In this document: positions 54,906 to 64,000 of the stretch, in pieces | How the letters are laid out: each line of letters begins with the position of its first letter | Position numbering within the stretch: the stretch's first letter is position 1 | DNA from: Duganella qianjiadongensis | GTDB taxonomy: Bacteria; Pseudomonadota; Gammaproteobacteria; Burkholderiales; Burkholderiaceae_D | DNA: 64,000 nt | Assembly (NCBI RefSeq): GCF_009857915.1 | Contig: NZ_WWCM01000002.1 | Location: forward strand, 186,001-250,000 | Direction of reading: 5' to 3' | The notes under the pieces: generated by a model | Seen by the model: only the letters and a program-made list of their open reading frames with translations | Databases searched by the model: none | What the model was told of the DNA's origin: nothing | Program-made: the position numbers and the translations under genes

Positions 54906-55996
54906 TGAACTTCAGCCGCTCGTCCCATCCAAACTGGGTCTGGCTCGACCTACTGACACTATTCGCCACAGTGATGTTCTTAAAGGCCAATGCCTACCAC
55001 AAATATACCTTTACAAGGCCCAACATGACCGAACTCTCCGCGCGCATATCTCCCTTATTTGAAAGGACTAAACCAGTCTGCTTCGGTCGCCTAATGATTG
55101 ATGTACCAGCCACTGCTACAGTGGTGTACGGCCCCGCTGACGTTGACTTCCCTATTGTCTATATTGCCGATGAGGCCAAGCAGATCACCGCACATGTCGC
55201 AAAAGAAGTTGAGAAGTTTGAAAAGGAAAGTTATATGCTGCATGGGCTCAGTACTACTGATTTCGCCATGTACGGCAAGGTGATAGATGGTGCTGTGCAG
55301 GGGCAGAAATTGGTATTCGGTTCCAAAGGTTTCATTGACCTTACAATCGTTTCGTTCATCCCTTTAGGCAAAGACTTATATATTCAGGATGGCGGCTCCC
55401 CATTCAAGCAGATTGAAAAACATGTAGGGATCTTGAACAAAGCGGCGAAGAATTTGCGCTTGCGTGCAGAAGACGAAATACCCACAGAATCTGGTTTATG
55501 CATAGAGGGCGGATTTGCAAGGTCTGAATATGATTTTGAGAAAGCATCCATCGGCATCCGATTGAAGGAATTCCCGGATGTACATTTCTCTATCGAATCT
55601 TTAAAGAACGGCGATTACCTCGTCCCGTCCGACGATATCGAGGAACTCATAAAGGACGCCCGAGAAGTGACGCCCCACGGCCCCGGCACCTGGTACTCCA
55701 AAATAGATTTTCTGCGTCGTGGCCAGCGCCAGATCGCTCACTGGACGGGCTCAGAAGTGCTCGTTCACTTACCAGCGCAGAAAACAGCCACCTCTACGCA
55801 CGAATTCCACTTCACCAGCAATGGCGCGATTAACGACCGCATTTACACCCGCCTCGACATCGAGCTTGATACGGGCGTTCAGGGTAACCGCAAGGGCGCC
55901 ATCCGGCCCAGCCTTAACGATGCCGAGGCCATTGCCCTATGGGATAGACTGGTATCGACTTTGAAAATAAGACCTACCCAGCAAACGGCTAAGTAA
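54905..55996 (+). CDS. Tli4-like immunity protein
   Basis: A 363-residue protein with an N-terminal hydrophobic segment (about 10-30) that would export or anchor it in the periplasm. The body has TKPVCFGRLMIDVPATATVV and a C-terminal domain with HEFHFTSNGAIND, matching my memory of the Tli4 family that protects P. aeruginosa from Tle4. It would block the preceding lipase in the periplasm, where such effectors act. The start at 54905 touches the lipase stop, with GGAG six bases upstream; 54902 and 54893 are alternative ATGs. Composition is AT-rich like the lipase gene, indicating joint acquisition. Confidence 0.75.
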   Translation: MNFSRSSHPNWVWLDLLTLFATVMFLKANAYHKYTFTRPNMTELSARISPLFERTKPVCFGRLMIDVPATATVVYGPADVDFPIVYIADEAKQITAHVAKEVEKFEKESYMLHGLSTTDFAMYGKVIDGAVQGQKLVFGSKGFIDLTIVSFIPLGKDLYIQDGGSPFKQIEKHVGILNKAAKNLRLRAEDEIPTESGLCIEGGFARSEYDFEKASIGIRLKEFPDVHFSIESLKNGDYLVPSDDIEELIKDAREVTPHGPGTWYSKIDFLRRGQRQIAHWTGSEVLVHLPAQKTATSTHEFHFTSNGAINDRIYTRLDIELDTGVQGNRKGAIRPSLNDAEAIALWDRLVSTLKIRPTQQTAK

Positions 55997-56004
55997 AAAG
56001 TATC

Positions 56005-56047
56005 AAAAAAGCAAAAAGCCGCTGATACCTTGCGATATCAACGGCTT
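56005..56047 (-). terminator. Intrinsic terminator of tRNA-fMet
   Basis: On the minus strand AAGCCG-x-TGATA-type arms (56047-56036 and 56027-56016) make an 11-pair stem with one mismatch, followed by TTTTTGCTTTTTTG. It begins seven bases past the tRNA 3' end. Confidence 0.88.
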
Positions 56048-56053
56048 GAAATT

Positions 56054-56130
56054 TGGTTGCGGGGACAGGATTTGAACCTGTGACCTTCGGGTTATGAGCC
56101 CGACGAGCTGCCAGACTGCTCCACCCCGCG
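56054..56130 (-). tRNA. Initiator tRNA-fMet (CAT)
   Basis: A 77-base tRNA with 3' CCA encoded. The anticodon loop CTCATAA is flanked by three G-C pairs (GGG/CCC) in the anticodon stem, and the acceptor stem begins with C1 opposite A72 (CGCGGGG / CCCCGCA). Both are hallmarks of the formyl-methionine initiator. The TPsiC arm reads GGTTCAAATCC. It has its own promoter and terminator. Confidence 0.95.
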
Positions 56131-56142
56131 TCTGATACGAGT

Positions 56143-56171
56143 ATTATAGGCCAGATCGGCAATTTAGGCAA
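56143..56171 (-). promoter_or_regulatory. Promoter of tRNA-fMet
   Basis: On the minus strand TTGCCT (56171-56166) and a perfect TATAAT (56148-56143) are spaced by 17 bp. The predicted start lies a few bases before the mature tRNA 5' end. Confidence 0.75.
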
Positions 56172-56301
56172 TATTAATCCCGAAATCGCTGGCGATAGCC
56201 CGAATAAATGCAGCCAGAGGCCCCTCGCAGCCATGCCGTAGCGGCCCCATTCAGTGTAAAGTAGCTGGCGTGAGCATCCTTATCATCCCCGGCTACCCTT
56301 T

Positions 56302-56883
56302 ATGAAATTCTGTTCCGAATGCGCCTCCCCTGTCAGTCTGAAGATACCAGCAGGTGACAACCGCCCCCGCTACGTCTGCGACAGCTGCGCTGCGATCCAC
56401 TACCAGAACCCGAAAATGGTACTGGGTACGATCCCCGTATGGGAACAGGATGGCGAACTCAAAGTGCTGCTGTGCAAGCGCGCCATCGAACCGCGCTATG
56501 GCTACTGGACCCTGCCCGCCGGCTTCATGGAAAACAATGAGACCACGGGCGAAGCTGCCCTGCGCGAAACCCGCGAAGAAGCGGGCGCCAATGTCACTCT
56601 GGGCAAACTATTTACCCTGCTCAACGTCGCGCGCGTCCATCAGGTGCACATGTTCTATCTGGCAACACTGCAGGATCTGGACTTTGCCCCCGGCGAAGAG
56701 AGCCTGGACGTGCAGATGTTCAGCGAAAGCGAAATTCCGTGGGACGATCTGGCCTTCCCCACTATCCAGACCACGCTGGAACTGTTTTTTGCCGACCGCG
56801 TCAAAATCCGTAAAGGCGGCGACTACGGTTTCCACACGCAGGATCTGACCCGCCCCATGCGCTCGGACGGCGAGACCAAGTGA
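56302..56883 (+). CDS. Nudix hydrolase with N-terminal zinc ribbon
   Basis: A 193-residue Nudix protein. A zinc ribbon at the N-terminus has Cys4, Cys7, Cys26 and Cys29. The Nudix box [20 protein letters not shown] continuing to AGANV spans 74-98 and follows GX5EX7REXXEEXGX. Related zinc-ribbon Nudix enzymes hydrolyse ADP-ribose, NADH-type or other nucleoside diphosphate compounds; the substrate is unknown. Its stop overlaps the aat start. Confidence 0.87.
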   Translation: MKFCSECASPVSLKIPAGDNRPRYVCDSCAAIHYQNPKMVLGTIPVWEQDGELKVLLCKRAIEPRYGYWTLPAGFMENNETTGEAALRETREEAGANVTLGKLFTLLNVARVHQVHMFYLATLQDLDFAPGEESLDVQMFSESEIPWDDLAFPTIQTTLELFFADRVKIRKGGDYGFHTQDLTRPMRSDGETK

Positions 56884-57608
56884 TCCCCTGGCTAGACCAC
56901 GATACCCCTTTTCCTGACGTCAGCACGGCGCTGACGCAGGATGCACCGGGCCTGCTCGCTGCCGGTGCTGACCTCTCGCCCGAGCGCCTGCTGCTGGCTT
57001 ACCAGCATGGCATCTTTCCGTGGTTCTCCGAGGGCCAGCCCATCCTGTGGTGGAGCACCGATCCGCGCATGGTATTGAAGACCGAACAGTTCCGTATTTC
57101 CGACAGCCTGAAAAAAACCCTGCGCAAAGTAGAAAAAGACCGGCTAGCCGGCGGCCGCTGGCAAATACGCTTCGACAGCGCCTTCGAACAGGTGATGCGT
57201 GCCTGCGCCGCCCCGCGCAAGGATGGCCCCGGCACATGGATCTCGCCGGACATCATCGCCGGCTATTGCGGCCTGCACCGGCTGGGCTACGCCCACTCGG
57301 CGGAAGTCTGGCTGGACGGACAGCTGGTGGGTGGCGCGTATGGAGTTTCAATCGGGAAAATGTTCTACGGCGAATCGATGTTCGCCCGCGTCACCGATGC
57401 CTCCAAGATCGCCCTCGCCTATCTGGTGGCCTTCCTGCGCCGGCAAGGCGTGCAGGTGATCGACTGCCAGCAGGAAACCGGCCATCTGGCCTCGCTGGGC
57501 GCCGCCCCCATCCCGCGCGCAGCGTTTCTGGCGCATCTGCGCCACAGCATCACCTTGCCGCAGATCGGCGACTGGCAAGTGATTGCACCGCTGCCCGCTG
57601 CCGGTTAA
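56880..57608 (+). CDS. aat: Leucyl/phenylalanyl-tRNA-protein transferase
   Basis: A 242-residue Aat. [20 protein letters not shown] is the family signature and the C-terminal half contains the GNAT-like core. It attaches Leu or Phe to N-terminal Arg/Lys, marking proteins for ClpS/ClpAP. The start is GTG at 56880, overlapping the Nudix stop by four bases; no better ATG exists. It is 86 bases upstream of bpt, the other N-degron transferase. Confidence 0.93.
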   Translation: MIPWLDHDTPFPDVSTALTQDAPGLLAAGADLSPERLLLAYQHGIFPWFSEGQPILWWSTDPRMVLKTEQFRISDSLKKTLRKVEKDRLAGGRWQIRFDSAFEQVMRACAAPRKDGPGTWISPDIIAGYCGLHRLGYAHSAEVWLDGQLVGGAYGVSIGKMFYGESMFARVTDASKIALAYLVAFLRRQGVQVIDCQQETGHLASLGAAPIPRAAFLAHLRHSITLPQIGDWQVIAPLPAAG

Positions 57609-57694
57609 GCTAGCCATACGCCAAGCGCCAGCAGCGCAAAGCTTCCGCTTGCGCTATGATGAATGCCAACTGAACCCTGCCCGACAGGCCGTGC

Positions 57695-58423
57695 ATGACG
57701 CAACTCAACGAATTGCCCTTTGCCACGCTGCAGTTCTATACGACAGCGCCCTATCCGTGCAGCTATCTCGATGCGCGGCAGGCCCGCTCGCAGGTGGCAA
57801 CGCCCTCGCACCTGATCAATGCCGATGTGTATTCCGAACTGGTGCGCAACGGTTTCCGCCGCAGCGGCATCTTCACCTACCGGCCGTATTGCGACGGCTG
57901 TCAGGCCTGCATCCCGGTACGCGTGGTCAGCCAGCAGTTCCAGCCCAACCGCAACCAGCGCCGCGCCTGGGCGCGCCATAGCGAACTGATCGCCTCGGTG
58001 GCCGCACTGGCGTTCTCGGACGAACACTACGAACTGTATCTGCGCTACCAGAACCGCCGCCATGCCGGTGGCGGCATGGATCAGGATAGCCGCGACCAGT
58101 ATGCCCAGTTCCTGCTGCAGAGCCGCGTCAACACGCGGCTGGTGGAATTCCGCGATCCGGACGGCACGCTGCGCATGGTCAGCATCATCGATGTGCTGTC
58201 CGACGGCCTGTCCTCGGTCTACACCTTCTTCGACCCCGATGTGGCCGGCGCCTCCTACGGCACCTACAACATCCTGTGGCAGATCGCCCAGACCCAGGAC
58301 TTGCAACTGCAATACGTCTACCTAGGCTACTGGATACGCCAGAGTCCGAAAATGTCCTACAAAACCAACTTCCAGCCACTGGAAGCGCGCATCAAAGGCC
58401 ACTGGAGCGTGCTGGACGCCTGA
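57695..58423 (+). CDS. bpt: Aspartate/glutamate leucyltransferase (arginyltransferase family)
   Basis: A 242-residue ATE/Bpt family protein. The N-terminal CDGCQAC cysteine block, the preceding [13 protein letters not shown] and the later [21 protein letters not shown] are characteristic. Bpt transfers Leu to N-terminal Asp/Glu, feeding substrates to the same ClpS pathway as Aat. The aat-bpt neighbourhood is common in Betaproteobacteria. Confidence 0.92.
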   Translation: MTQLNELPFATLQFYTTAPYPCSYLDARQARSQVATPSHLINADVYSELVRNGFRRSGIFTYRPYCDGCQACIPVRVVSQQFQPNRNQRRAWARHSELIASVAALAFSDEHYELYLRYQNRRHAGGGMDQDSRDQYAQFLLQSRVNTRLVEFRDPDGTLRMVSIIDVLSDGLSSVYTFFDPDVAGASYGTYNILWQIAQTQDLQLQYVYLGYWIRQSPKMSYKTNFQPLEARIKGHWSVLDA

Positions 58424-58458
58424 TAAAATACGGGCTAAACATCAACCGAGCCCTGTCC

Positions 58459-59499
58459 ATGTCTGCACATTCCCTGTATTCCCTTACCCGTCCCCTGCTG
58501 TTTTCCATGGATCCGGAAGCAGCCCACAACTTCACCCTGCCTGCCCTGAAACGCGCCCACGCACTGGGCCTGACCTCCCTGATCAGCAAACCGAAGGCCG
58601 ATCCGCGCACGGTGATGGGACTGACGTTCAACAATCCGGTCGGCCTTGCCGCCGGTCTGGACAAGGATGGCGCCTACATCGACGGGCTGGCAGCACTGGG
58701 CTTCGGCTCGATCGAAGTGGGCACGGTGACGCCGCGTCCGCAGCCGGGCAATCCCAAGCCGCGTATCTTCCGCCTGCCCGCCGCCCACGCCGTGATCAAC
58801 CGCATGGGTTTCAACAATGGCGGCGTGGATGCGTTTGTGGCCAACGTGCAGTCCTCGCGCTTCTATCAGGACAAGCTGGGCATACTGGGCCTGAACATCG
58901 GCAAAAATGCCGATACCCCGATCGAACGCGCCGCCGACGACTACCTGCACTGCCTGGAAAAGGTCTACCCTTACGCCAGCTACGTGACGGTCAACATTTC
59001 CTCGCCTAACACCAAGAACCTGCGCCAGCTGCAAGGCGGCTCGGAACTCGACGGCCTGCTCGGCCAGCTCAAGCAAGCACAGGCCCGTCTGGCCGACCAG
59101 CACAAGCGCTATGTGCCGCTGGCCCTGAAAATCGCCCCCGACATGGATGGCGAACAGGTGAAGAATATCGCCGATGCGCTGATCCGCCACCGCATCGACG
59201 GCGTGATCGCCACCAACACCACGCTCAACCGCGATGCGGTAACGGGCATGCTGCACGGCGCCGAAACGGGCGGTCTGTCCGGTGCGCCCGTATTCGAATT
59301 TTCGAATACCGTCATCCGCCTGCTCAAGGCAGAACTGGGCGACGCTCTGCCGATTATCGGCGTAGGCGGTATCATGCGCGGCGCAGATGCCCGAGCCAAG
59401 ATCGCCTGCGGCGCGCAGCTGGTACAACTGTATAGCGGCCTGATTTATGCAGGTCCTGCGCTGGTGCGCGATTGCGCCGAAGCGCTGCGCCAGCGCTAG
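58459..59499 (+). CDS. pyrD: Dihydroorotate dehydrogenase, class 2
   Basis: A 346-residue membrane-associated, quinone-linked PyrD. The N-terminal helical quinone-binding domain (about 1-40) is followed by the FMN barrel with [17 protein letters not shown] and [14 protein letters not shown], which contains the class 2 catalytic Ser, and [15 protein letters not shown]. It oxidises dihydroorotate to orotate in pyrimidine synthesis. The ATG at 58459 gives the usual N-terminus; an upstream in-frame start lies within bpt and is rejected. Confidence 0.95.
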   Translation: MSAHSLYSLTRPLLFSMDPEAAHNFTLPALKRAHALGLTSLISKPKADPRTVMGLTFNNPVGLAAGLDKDGAYIDGLAALGFGSIEVGTVTPRPQPGNPKPRIFRLPAAHAVINRMGFNNGGVDAFVANVQSSRFYQDKLGILGLNIGKNADTPIERAADDYLHCLEKVYPYASYVTVNISSPNTKNLRQLQGGSELDGLLGQLKQAQARLADQHKRYVPLALKIAPDMDGEQVKNIADALIRHRIDGVIATNTTLNRDAVTGMLHGAETGGLSGAPVFEFSNTVIRLLKAELGDALPIIGVGGIMRGADARAKIACGAQLVQLYSGLIYAGPALVRDCAEALRQR

Positions 59500-59535
59500 G
59501 ATCAGGCTACCGGATAGTCCCACGATAGGAATAGC

Positions 59536-60582
59536 ATGGACAAAGTACAACTGGGCCAGAGCGCCCTCGAAGTCAGCCGCATCTGCCTCGGCACCATGAC
59601 CTTCGGCGAACAGAACACGGAAGCCGAAGCGCACAGCCAGCTCGATTACGCGCTCGAGCGCGGCATCAATTTCATCGACACGGCAGAAATGTATCCCGTC
59701 ATGCCCAGCGCCGGCACGCAGGGTTCGACCGAACGCTATATCGGCACGTGGCTGAAGAAAACCGGCGCGCGCAGCAAGGTGGTGCTGGCGACCAAAGCGG
59801 CTGGCCCGAACAAACAGCTGACGTGGGTACGCGGCGGCAAGCAGAACTTCGACGCCGCCAATCTGCGCGCAGCGGTAGAAACCAGTCTGCAGCGCCTGCA
59901 GACCGACCATATCGATTTATACCAATTGCACTGGCCTAGCCGTAACGTACCTATCTTCGGCGCCAGCGTATTCAAGCCCGATCACGAACGCAAGCACGTC
60001 GCCATCGAAGAAACGCTGGCGGCACTCGGTGACCTGATCAAGGAAGGCAAGATAGGCGCGATCGGCGTATCCAATGAATCGTGCTGGGGCGTGAGCGAAT
60101 TCATCAAGCAGTCCGGAATGCAAGGCCTGCCGCGCATCGCCACCATCCAGAACCTGTACAACCTGACGGCGCGCCATTTCGAAACCAGCCTGCTGGACGA
60201 AACCTGCTTCCGCGAGCAGGTCAGCCTGCTGGCCTACAGCCCGCTGGCATTCGGCCAGCTCAGCGCCAAGTATCACGACAATCCGCAGGCCCATGGCCGC
60301 CTGACCATCTTCCCGCCAACATGGAGTCCGCGCTACCTGCGGCCAGCCGTGCTGGAAGCCGTGGGCCGCTATGCCAGGCTGGCACGCGATAACGGCATGA
60401 CGCCGACCGAACTGGCACTGGCGTGGTGCTATTCGCGCTGGTTCGTCGCTTCCACCATCATCGGTGCCACCAGTCTTGAACAACTCAAGCAGAACATCGA
60501 CGCCTATCAGGTCAAATTGCCGGCCGAGGTTATCGCCGCCGTCGATGCCATCCACGCCAGCATCACCAATCCGGGCCAGTAA
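59536..60582 (+). CDS. tas: Aldo/keto reductase, Tas type
   Basis: A 348-residue AKR-family oxidoreductase closely resembling E. coli Tas. The opening LEVSRICLGTMTFGEQNTEA and INFIDTAEMYPV match it. The tetrad residues are Asp48, Tyr53, Lys87 and the His in YQLHWPSR. NADPH-dependent reduction is expected but the natural substrate is unknown; Tas can suppress tyrosine auxotrophy in E. coli under starvation. Confidence 0.9.
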   Translation: MDKVQLGQSALEVSRICLGTMTFGEQNTEAEAHSQLDYALERGINFIDTAEMYPVMPSAGTQGSTERYIGTWLKKTGARSKVVLATKAAGPNKQLTWVRGGKQNFDAANLRAAVETSLQRLQTDHIDLYQLHWPSRNVPIFGASVFKPDHERKHVAIEETLAALGDLIKEGKIGAIGVSNESCWGVSEFIKQSGMQGLPRIATIQNLYNLTARHFETSLLDETCFREQVSLLAYSPLAFGQLSAKYHDNPQAHGRLTIFPPTWSPRYLRPAVLEAVGRYARLARDNGMTPTELALAWCYSRWFVASTIIGATSLEQLKQNIDAYQVKLPAEVIAAVDAIHASITNPGQ

Positions 60583-60619
60583 GCACGGCCCGCATCCCCC
60601 CGCCTCAGGCAGCATCCGC

Positions 60620-60657
60620 GCGCTCCGTTCTCCTGCGTTAGAAGGAAAACGGAGCGC
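60620..60657. repeat. Inverted repeat downstream of tas
   Basis: GCGCTCCGTT (60620-60629) pairs with AACGGAGCGC (60648-60657) over 10 bp, with further pairing in the loop (TCC/GGA). There is no T-run on either side, so it may be a factor-assisted terminator or a protective hairpin. Confidence 0.5.
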
Positions 60658-60767
60658 TGTCCTGCACGATATTCAAAACTTGCATATCATTAGACATATC
60701 CATTCGTGGGCAATCCGCTAGCACGCTGGTAAGATTTTCTTCATCCTCAACGTAGAAAGTTCGTCTC

Positions 60768-63137
60768 ATGCGCACCCGCACCATTGCACGTCCCCTGCTG
60801 TTAAGCACCCTGATATCCACCATCGTCATTCCCGCCTTCGCCCAGCAGTTGCCGGCAGAAGGCGAACTGCAATCCGTCGTGGTGACGGGCACCTATGCCA
60901 AAAACCGCCGCACAGTCGATTCCGAATCGCCGATCGACATCATCGGCGCACGTGAACTGCAGGCCAGCGGCTCGACCGAACTGGCCACCGTGCTGGGGCG
61001 CCTGCTGCCATCGATGAACTTCCCCCGCCCATCCGGCGCCGATGCCAGCGACGCCGTGCGTCCGGCCCAGCTGCGCGGCCTGTCGCCCGACCAGACGCTG
61101 GTCCTGGTGAACGGCAAACGCCGCCATAGCTCGGCGGTGGTCAATGTCAACGGCACCCAGGGCCGCGGCTCGGCCCCGGTCGATCTGAACGCCATTCCCC
61201 TGTCCGCCATCGACCACATCGAAGTGCTGCGCGATGGCGCCGCCGCCCAGTATGGCTCGGACGCGATTGCCGGTGTGATCAACATCATCCTGAAAAAAGG
61301 CGCCGGCGGCGGCGATGCCGAAGTGGGCGTGGGCGAATACCAGAAACGCGACGGCAAACAGCTGACCGTGCGTGGTTCCACCGGCTTCAATCTCGGCGAT
61401 CAGGGCTGGGTACGGGTAGCGCTGGAAGCGGCTGACCGCGATCCCACCAACCGTGCCGGCGCCGACTTGCGCAATCCGGCCGAGCCGCGCTACGGCAAGG
61501 TCAACCAGCGCTTCGGCGATCCGGAAACCCGCCCGCGCAGCGTGTTCGTCAACAGCCAGTACCGCGTCAACGACGATATTGACTGGTACGCCTTCGCCAA
61601 CTATGGCCAGCGCAATACGTCGGCCGCCGCTACGTGGCGTACTGCCCTCAACGGCACGGCCCAGCGCACCCCGCTGTATCCGGAAGGTTTCCTGCCGCTG
61701 GAAAACAGCGAATCACAGGATACCTCGCTGGTGACGGGCCTGCGCGGCGAAGCCGCCGGCTGGCGCTGGGACGCGAGCCTGAACTACGGCCGTAACGAAT
61801 TCCAGCTCGACCTCGACCACACCGTCAACCAGACGCTGGGCGCGGCCAGCCCTACCCACTTCTACGCCGGCAAGCTGCTCAACACCCAGCAGCTGTTCAA
61901 TCTGGATCTGGCACGCGAATATCCGGTGGCCGCCTTCAGCGGTCCGCTCACCGTCGCTGTGGGCGCCGAAGCGCGCCACGAAAGCTACGAGATCGGCGCT
62001 GGCGACGAAGCTTCCTACATAGGCACCGGTGCACAGGGTTTCTCCGGCTTCCGCCCCGTCAATGCTGGCCGCAACAGCCGCCACAACGAATCGGCCTACC
62101 TGAATCTGGAAGCTGATGTCACGCGCCAGTTCTCCACCTCGGCCGCGCTGCGCCATGAGCGCTATAGCGATTTCGGCAGCACCACTTCGGCCAAGGGTTC
62201 GGCGCGCTACGCTTTCAGCGAAGCGTTCTCGCTGCGCGGCACGGCATCGTCGGGCTTCCGCGCACCGTCGCTGGCGCAGCAGTTCTACACCATCACCACC
62301 ACCAACTTCTCGGTAGTCAATGGCGTCAACACGCCTATCGAGACCGGAACATTCGCCGTGGGCAGCGCTGCCGCCGCAGCGCTGGGAGCCACTCCCCTGA
62401 AAGCCGAGAAAGCCCGTAACTACAGCCTCGGTTTGCAATTCTCCCCGCTCAGCAACTGGAGCACCACGGTGGATGCCTACCGCATCGACATCGACGACCG
62501 CATCGCCCTGTCGGCCAACATGACGCTGTCGCCCGCGCTGCAGGCCGCGCTGGCCAAGCAGAACATCCTGGTAGGCGCGGGCCGCTACTTCACCAACGCC
62601 ATCGACACCCGCACCACCGGCGTGGATGTGGTCAGCACCTACCGTCTCGACTTGAAGACCTCGGGCCGTTACGACTTTACGCTGGCCTACAATCACAACA
62701 AGAACTCGCTCGAACACGTCAACGCCAATCCGGCTATCCTGACGGCCAACAATCTGACGCTGATCGACCGCCAGACCATCAACCGCCTGACGGTAGGCTC
62801 GCCCAAGGACAAACTGAGTCTGGCCACCGATGCCAGCTGGGGCGCCTGGTCGGCCCGTGGCGTGGTCACCCGCTATGGCAGCTTCACGGTGCCGCAGAAC
62901 AACGCCACGCTGGATCAGACCTACGATCCGCAGTGGGTGCTCGACCTCTCCACCAGCGTCAAGCTGAACAAGAACTGGCGTCTGAGCGCGGGTATCGATA
63001 ACGTCACCAACCGTTATCCGGATCAGGTCACCTCGGCCGGTAACCTGAACAACAACGGCATCAACCCGTACAGCGGCTTTGCACCTAACGGCTTCAATGG
63101 CCGCTACTACTACGCCAAGGCCGCCTATACCTGGTAA
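60768..63137 (+). CDS. TonB-dependent receptor (second)
   Basis: A 789-residue outer-membrane receptor. The signal peptide (about 1-25, ending AFA) is followed by a TonB-box-like LQSVVVTGT. The plug (about 45-180) has VLVNGKRRHSSAVVNVNG, DLNAIPLSAIDHIEVLRDGAAAQYGSDAIAG; the barrel ends in aromatic YYYAKAAYTW. The plug resembles receptors for larger organic ligands in the iron-complex/carbohydrate group, but the ligand cannot be named. It is followed by a strong terminator. Confidence 0.91.
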   Translation: MRTRTIARPLLLSTLISTIVIPAFAQQLPAEGELQSVVVTGTYAKNRRTVDSESPIDIIGARELQASGSTELATVLGRLLPSMNFPRPSGADASDAVRPAQLRGLSPDQTLVLVNGKRRHSSAVVNVNGTQGRGSAPVDLNAIPLSAIDHIEVLRDGAAAQYGSDAIAGVINIILKKGAGGGDAEVGVGEYQKRDGKQLTVRGSTGFNLGDQGWVRVALEAADRDPTNRAGADLRNPAEPRYGKVNQRFGDPETRPRSVFVNSQYRVNDDIDWYAFANYGQRNTSAAATWRTALNGTAQRTPLYPEGFLPLENSESQDTSLVTGLRGEAAGWRWDASLNYGRNEFQLDLDHTVNQTLGAASPTHFYAGKLLNTQQLFNLDLAREYPVAAFSGPLTVAVGAEARHESYEIGAGDEASYIGTGAQGFSGFRPVNAGRNSRHNESAYLNLEADVTRQFSTSAALRHERYSDFGSTTSAKGSARYAFSEAFSLRGTASSGFRAPSLAQQFYTITTTNFSVVNGVNTPIETGTFAVGSAAAAALGATPLKAEKARNYSLGLQFSPLSNWSTTVDAYRIDIDDRIALSANMTLSPALQAALAKQNILVGAGRYFTNAIDTRTTGVDVVSTYRLDLKTSGRYDFTLAYNHNKNSLEHVNANPAILTANNLTLIDRQTINRLTVGSPKDKLSLATDASWGAWSARGVVTRYGSFTVPQNNATLDQTYDPQWVLDLSTSVKLNKNWRLSAGIDNVTNRYPDQVTSAGNLNNNGINPYSGFAPNGFNGRYYYAKAAYTW

Positions 63138-63169
63138 GCCACTCTGCGCTGAGCTGAGCTGAAACGACA

Positions 63170-63215
63170 GCGGCGCTGCTGACGGTACTCCCCGTCAGCA
63201 GCGCCGCAGTTTTTT
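63170..63215 (+). terminator. Strong intrinsic terminator after the second TonB-dependent receptor
   Basis: A perfect 16 bp stem (63170-63185 with 63192-63207) with a six-base loop is followed by AG and six T residues (63210-63215). It lies between the receptor and the convergent chemotaxis gene. Confidence 0.92.
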
Positions 63216-63224
63216 GCCCGCGTC

Positions 63225-64000
63225 TCAGGCAGCGCTCAGCAAAGGCCGGCGTGGCCGCACCGCTGCCGCTGCCGGTGCCGCCGTCAGCTTAAATACGCTG
63301 ACAGCCTGCGCCAGCAGGTCGGCCTGATCGCGCATGCTCTGGGCCGCCGCAGCCGCCTCCTCCACCAGCGCCGCATTACGCTGGGTCACATCATCGATCG
63401 ACACGATAGCCTGATTCACCTGTTCGATGCCGCTGCTCTGTTCGCTGCTGGCAGCGCTGATATCGCGCATGATCTGCGCCACCTCCTGCACCGACTGCAC
63501 GATACGCGCCATGGTAGCGCCCGCCTCGTCAACCAGCGTGGCGCCCGTATCGACCGTCGTTACCGACTCATCAATCAGCGCCTTGATTTCTTTGGCGGCC
63601 ACGGCAGAACGCTGGGCCAGATTACGCACTTCGGACGCCACCACCGCAAAGCCGCGTCCTTGCTCGCCAGCCCGGGCCGCCTCGACTGCCGCATTCAGCG
63701 CCAGAATATTGGTCTGGAATGCAATCCCGTCGATCACACCGATGATATCGACGATCTTGCTGGAGCTGGCCTTGATCGCTCCCATCGTCGCTACCACCTC
63801 GCCCACCACCTGTCCGCCTTTACTGGCGTAGCTGGAAGCCGACTCCACCAGCTCGGTGGCATGGCGCGCATTGGCGGCATTCTGAGTAACGGTAGAGGTC
63901 AGCTCTTCCATCGACGAAGCCGTTTCCTCCAGACTGGAAGCCTGCTGCTCGGTGCGGCTCGACAGATCCAGATTGCCCGATGCGATCTGGTTGGAGGCGG
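63225..64000 (-). CDS. Methyl-accepting chemotaxis protein, C-terminal part (cut by window end)
   Basis: The last 258 or so residues of a chemoreceptor; the reading frame is open through base 64000 and the start lies outside. The signalling hairpin tip is complete: [20 protein letters not shown], then [20 protein letters not shown]. Upstream are the Tar/Tsr-like [20 protein letters not shown] methylation helix and downstream the second methylation helix; the end is Ala/Pro-rich (ending LLSAA) without an obvious NWETF pentapeptide. It couples to CheA/CheW. The sensor domain cannot be seen. Confidence 0.92.
   Translation of the reverse strand, partial: ASNQIASGNLDLSSRTEQQASSLEETASSMEELTSTVTQNAANARHATELVESASSYASKGGQVVGEVVATMGAIKASSSKIVDIIGVIDGIAFQTNILALNAAVEAARAGEQGRGFAVVASEVRNLAQRSAVAAKEIKALIDESVTTVDTGATLVDEAGATMARIVQSVQEVAQIMRDISAASSEQSSGIEQVNQAIVSIDDVTQRNAALVEEAAAAAQSMRDQADLLAQAVSVFKLTAAPAAAAVRPRRPLLSAA

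Overview
The window is a 64 kb piece of a bacterial chromosome, densely coding, with moderately high GC in most genes. Its gene orders are those of Betaproteobacteria, order Burkholderiales, and most resemble Oxalobacteraceae (Janthinobacterium/Duganella/Herminiimonas type). Examples are sppA-Rieske-HAD-rluC facing rne, then moaA-mobA/moeA, and ribF-ileS-lspA-coaBC-dut. The family assignment comes from recalled synteny and protein resemblance, not from a search.

Layout. 1-5.5 kb, minus strand: FAH-family hydrolase with rsuA, then sppA, a Rieske protein, a HAD phosphatase and rluC. A roughly 610 bp gap at 1.8-2.4 kb holds an FNR/Anr-type promoter and a small reading frame. 5.5-12.4 kb, plus strand: a long leader and rne, then moaA and a single-chain MobA-MoeA protein. 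12.4-18.7 kb: a complete alpha-hydroxyketone quorum-sensing locus of the cqsA/lqsA type. A synthase lies on the minus strand, followed by a truncated haemoglobin and rmuC. Diverging from it are a membrane histidine kinase and an LqsR-like response regulator. The divergent spacer holds two FNR-like palindromes. 18.7-22.3 kb, minus strand: an FtsX-type permease and an adenine deaminase. 22.7-27.5 kb: the prkA-yeaH-spoVR operon.

28-31.9 kb: tonB-exbB-exbD-exbD-TPR energy-transduction operon with hairpins between cistrons. 32-39.7 kb: ribF, ileS, lspA, coaBC, dut, an M48-like lipoprotein lacking its first zinc ligand, and a small secreted protein. 39.7-42.8 kb: xdhC, an EamA transporter and an AlkA-type glycosylase. 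42.9-48.3 kb: an 1802-residue exported protein joining DUF3857, a transglutaminase core, Sel1 repeats and TPRs. 48.4-53.1 kb: a NarL-type two-component system divergent from a TonB-dependent receptor. 53.2-56.0 kb: a lower-GC lipase/Tli4-like pair that looks like an orphan type VI effector-immunity module, ending next to the initiator tRNA gene. 56.3-60.6 kb: Nudix hydrolase, aat, bpt, pyrD and tas. 60.8-63.1 kb: a second TonB-dependent receptor. The window ends inside a methyl-accepting chemotaxis protein.

The most notable material is the quorum-sensing locus with its FNR-like sites and co-oriented globin gene, the Tle/Tli pair, the MobA-MoeA fusion, the giant DUF3857/Sel1/TPR protein, and the FNR-type promoter in front of an unrecognised small reading frame. 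No CRISPR array, insertion sequence, rRNA operon or prophage was seen.
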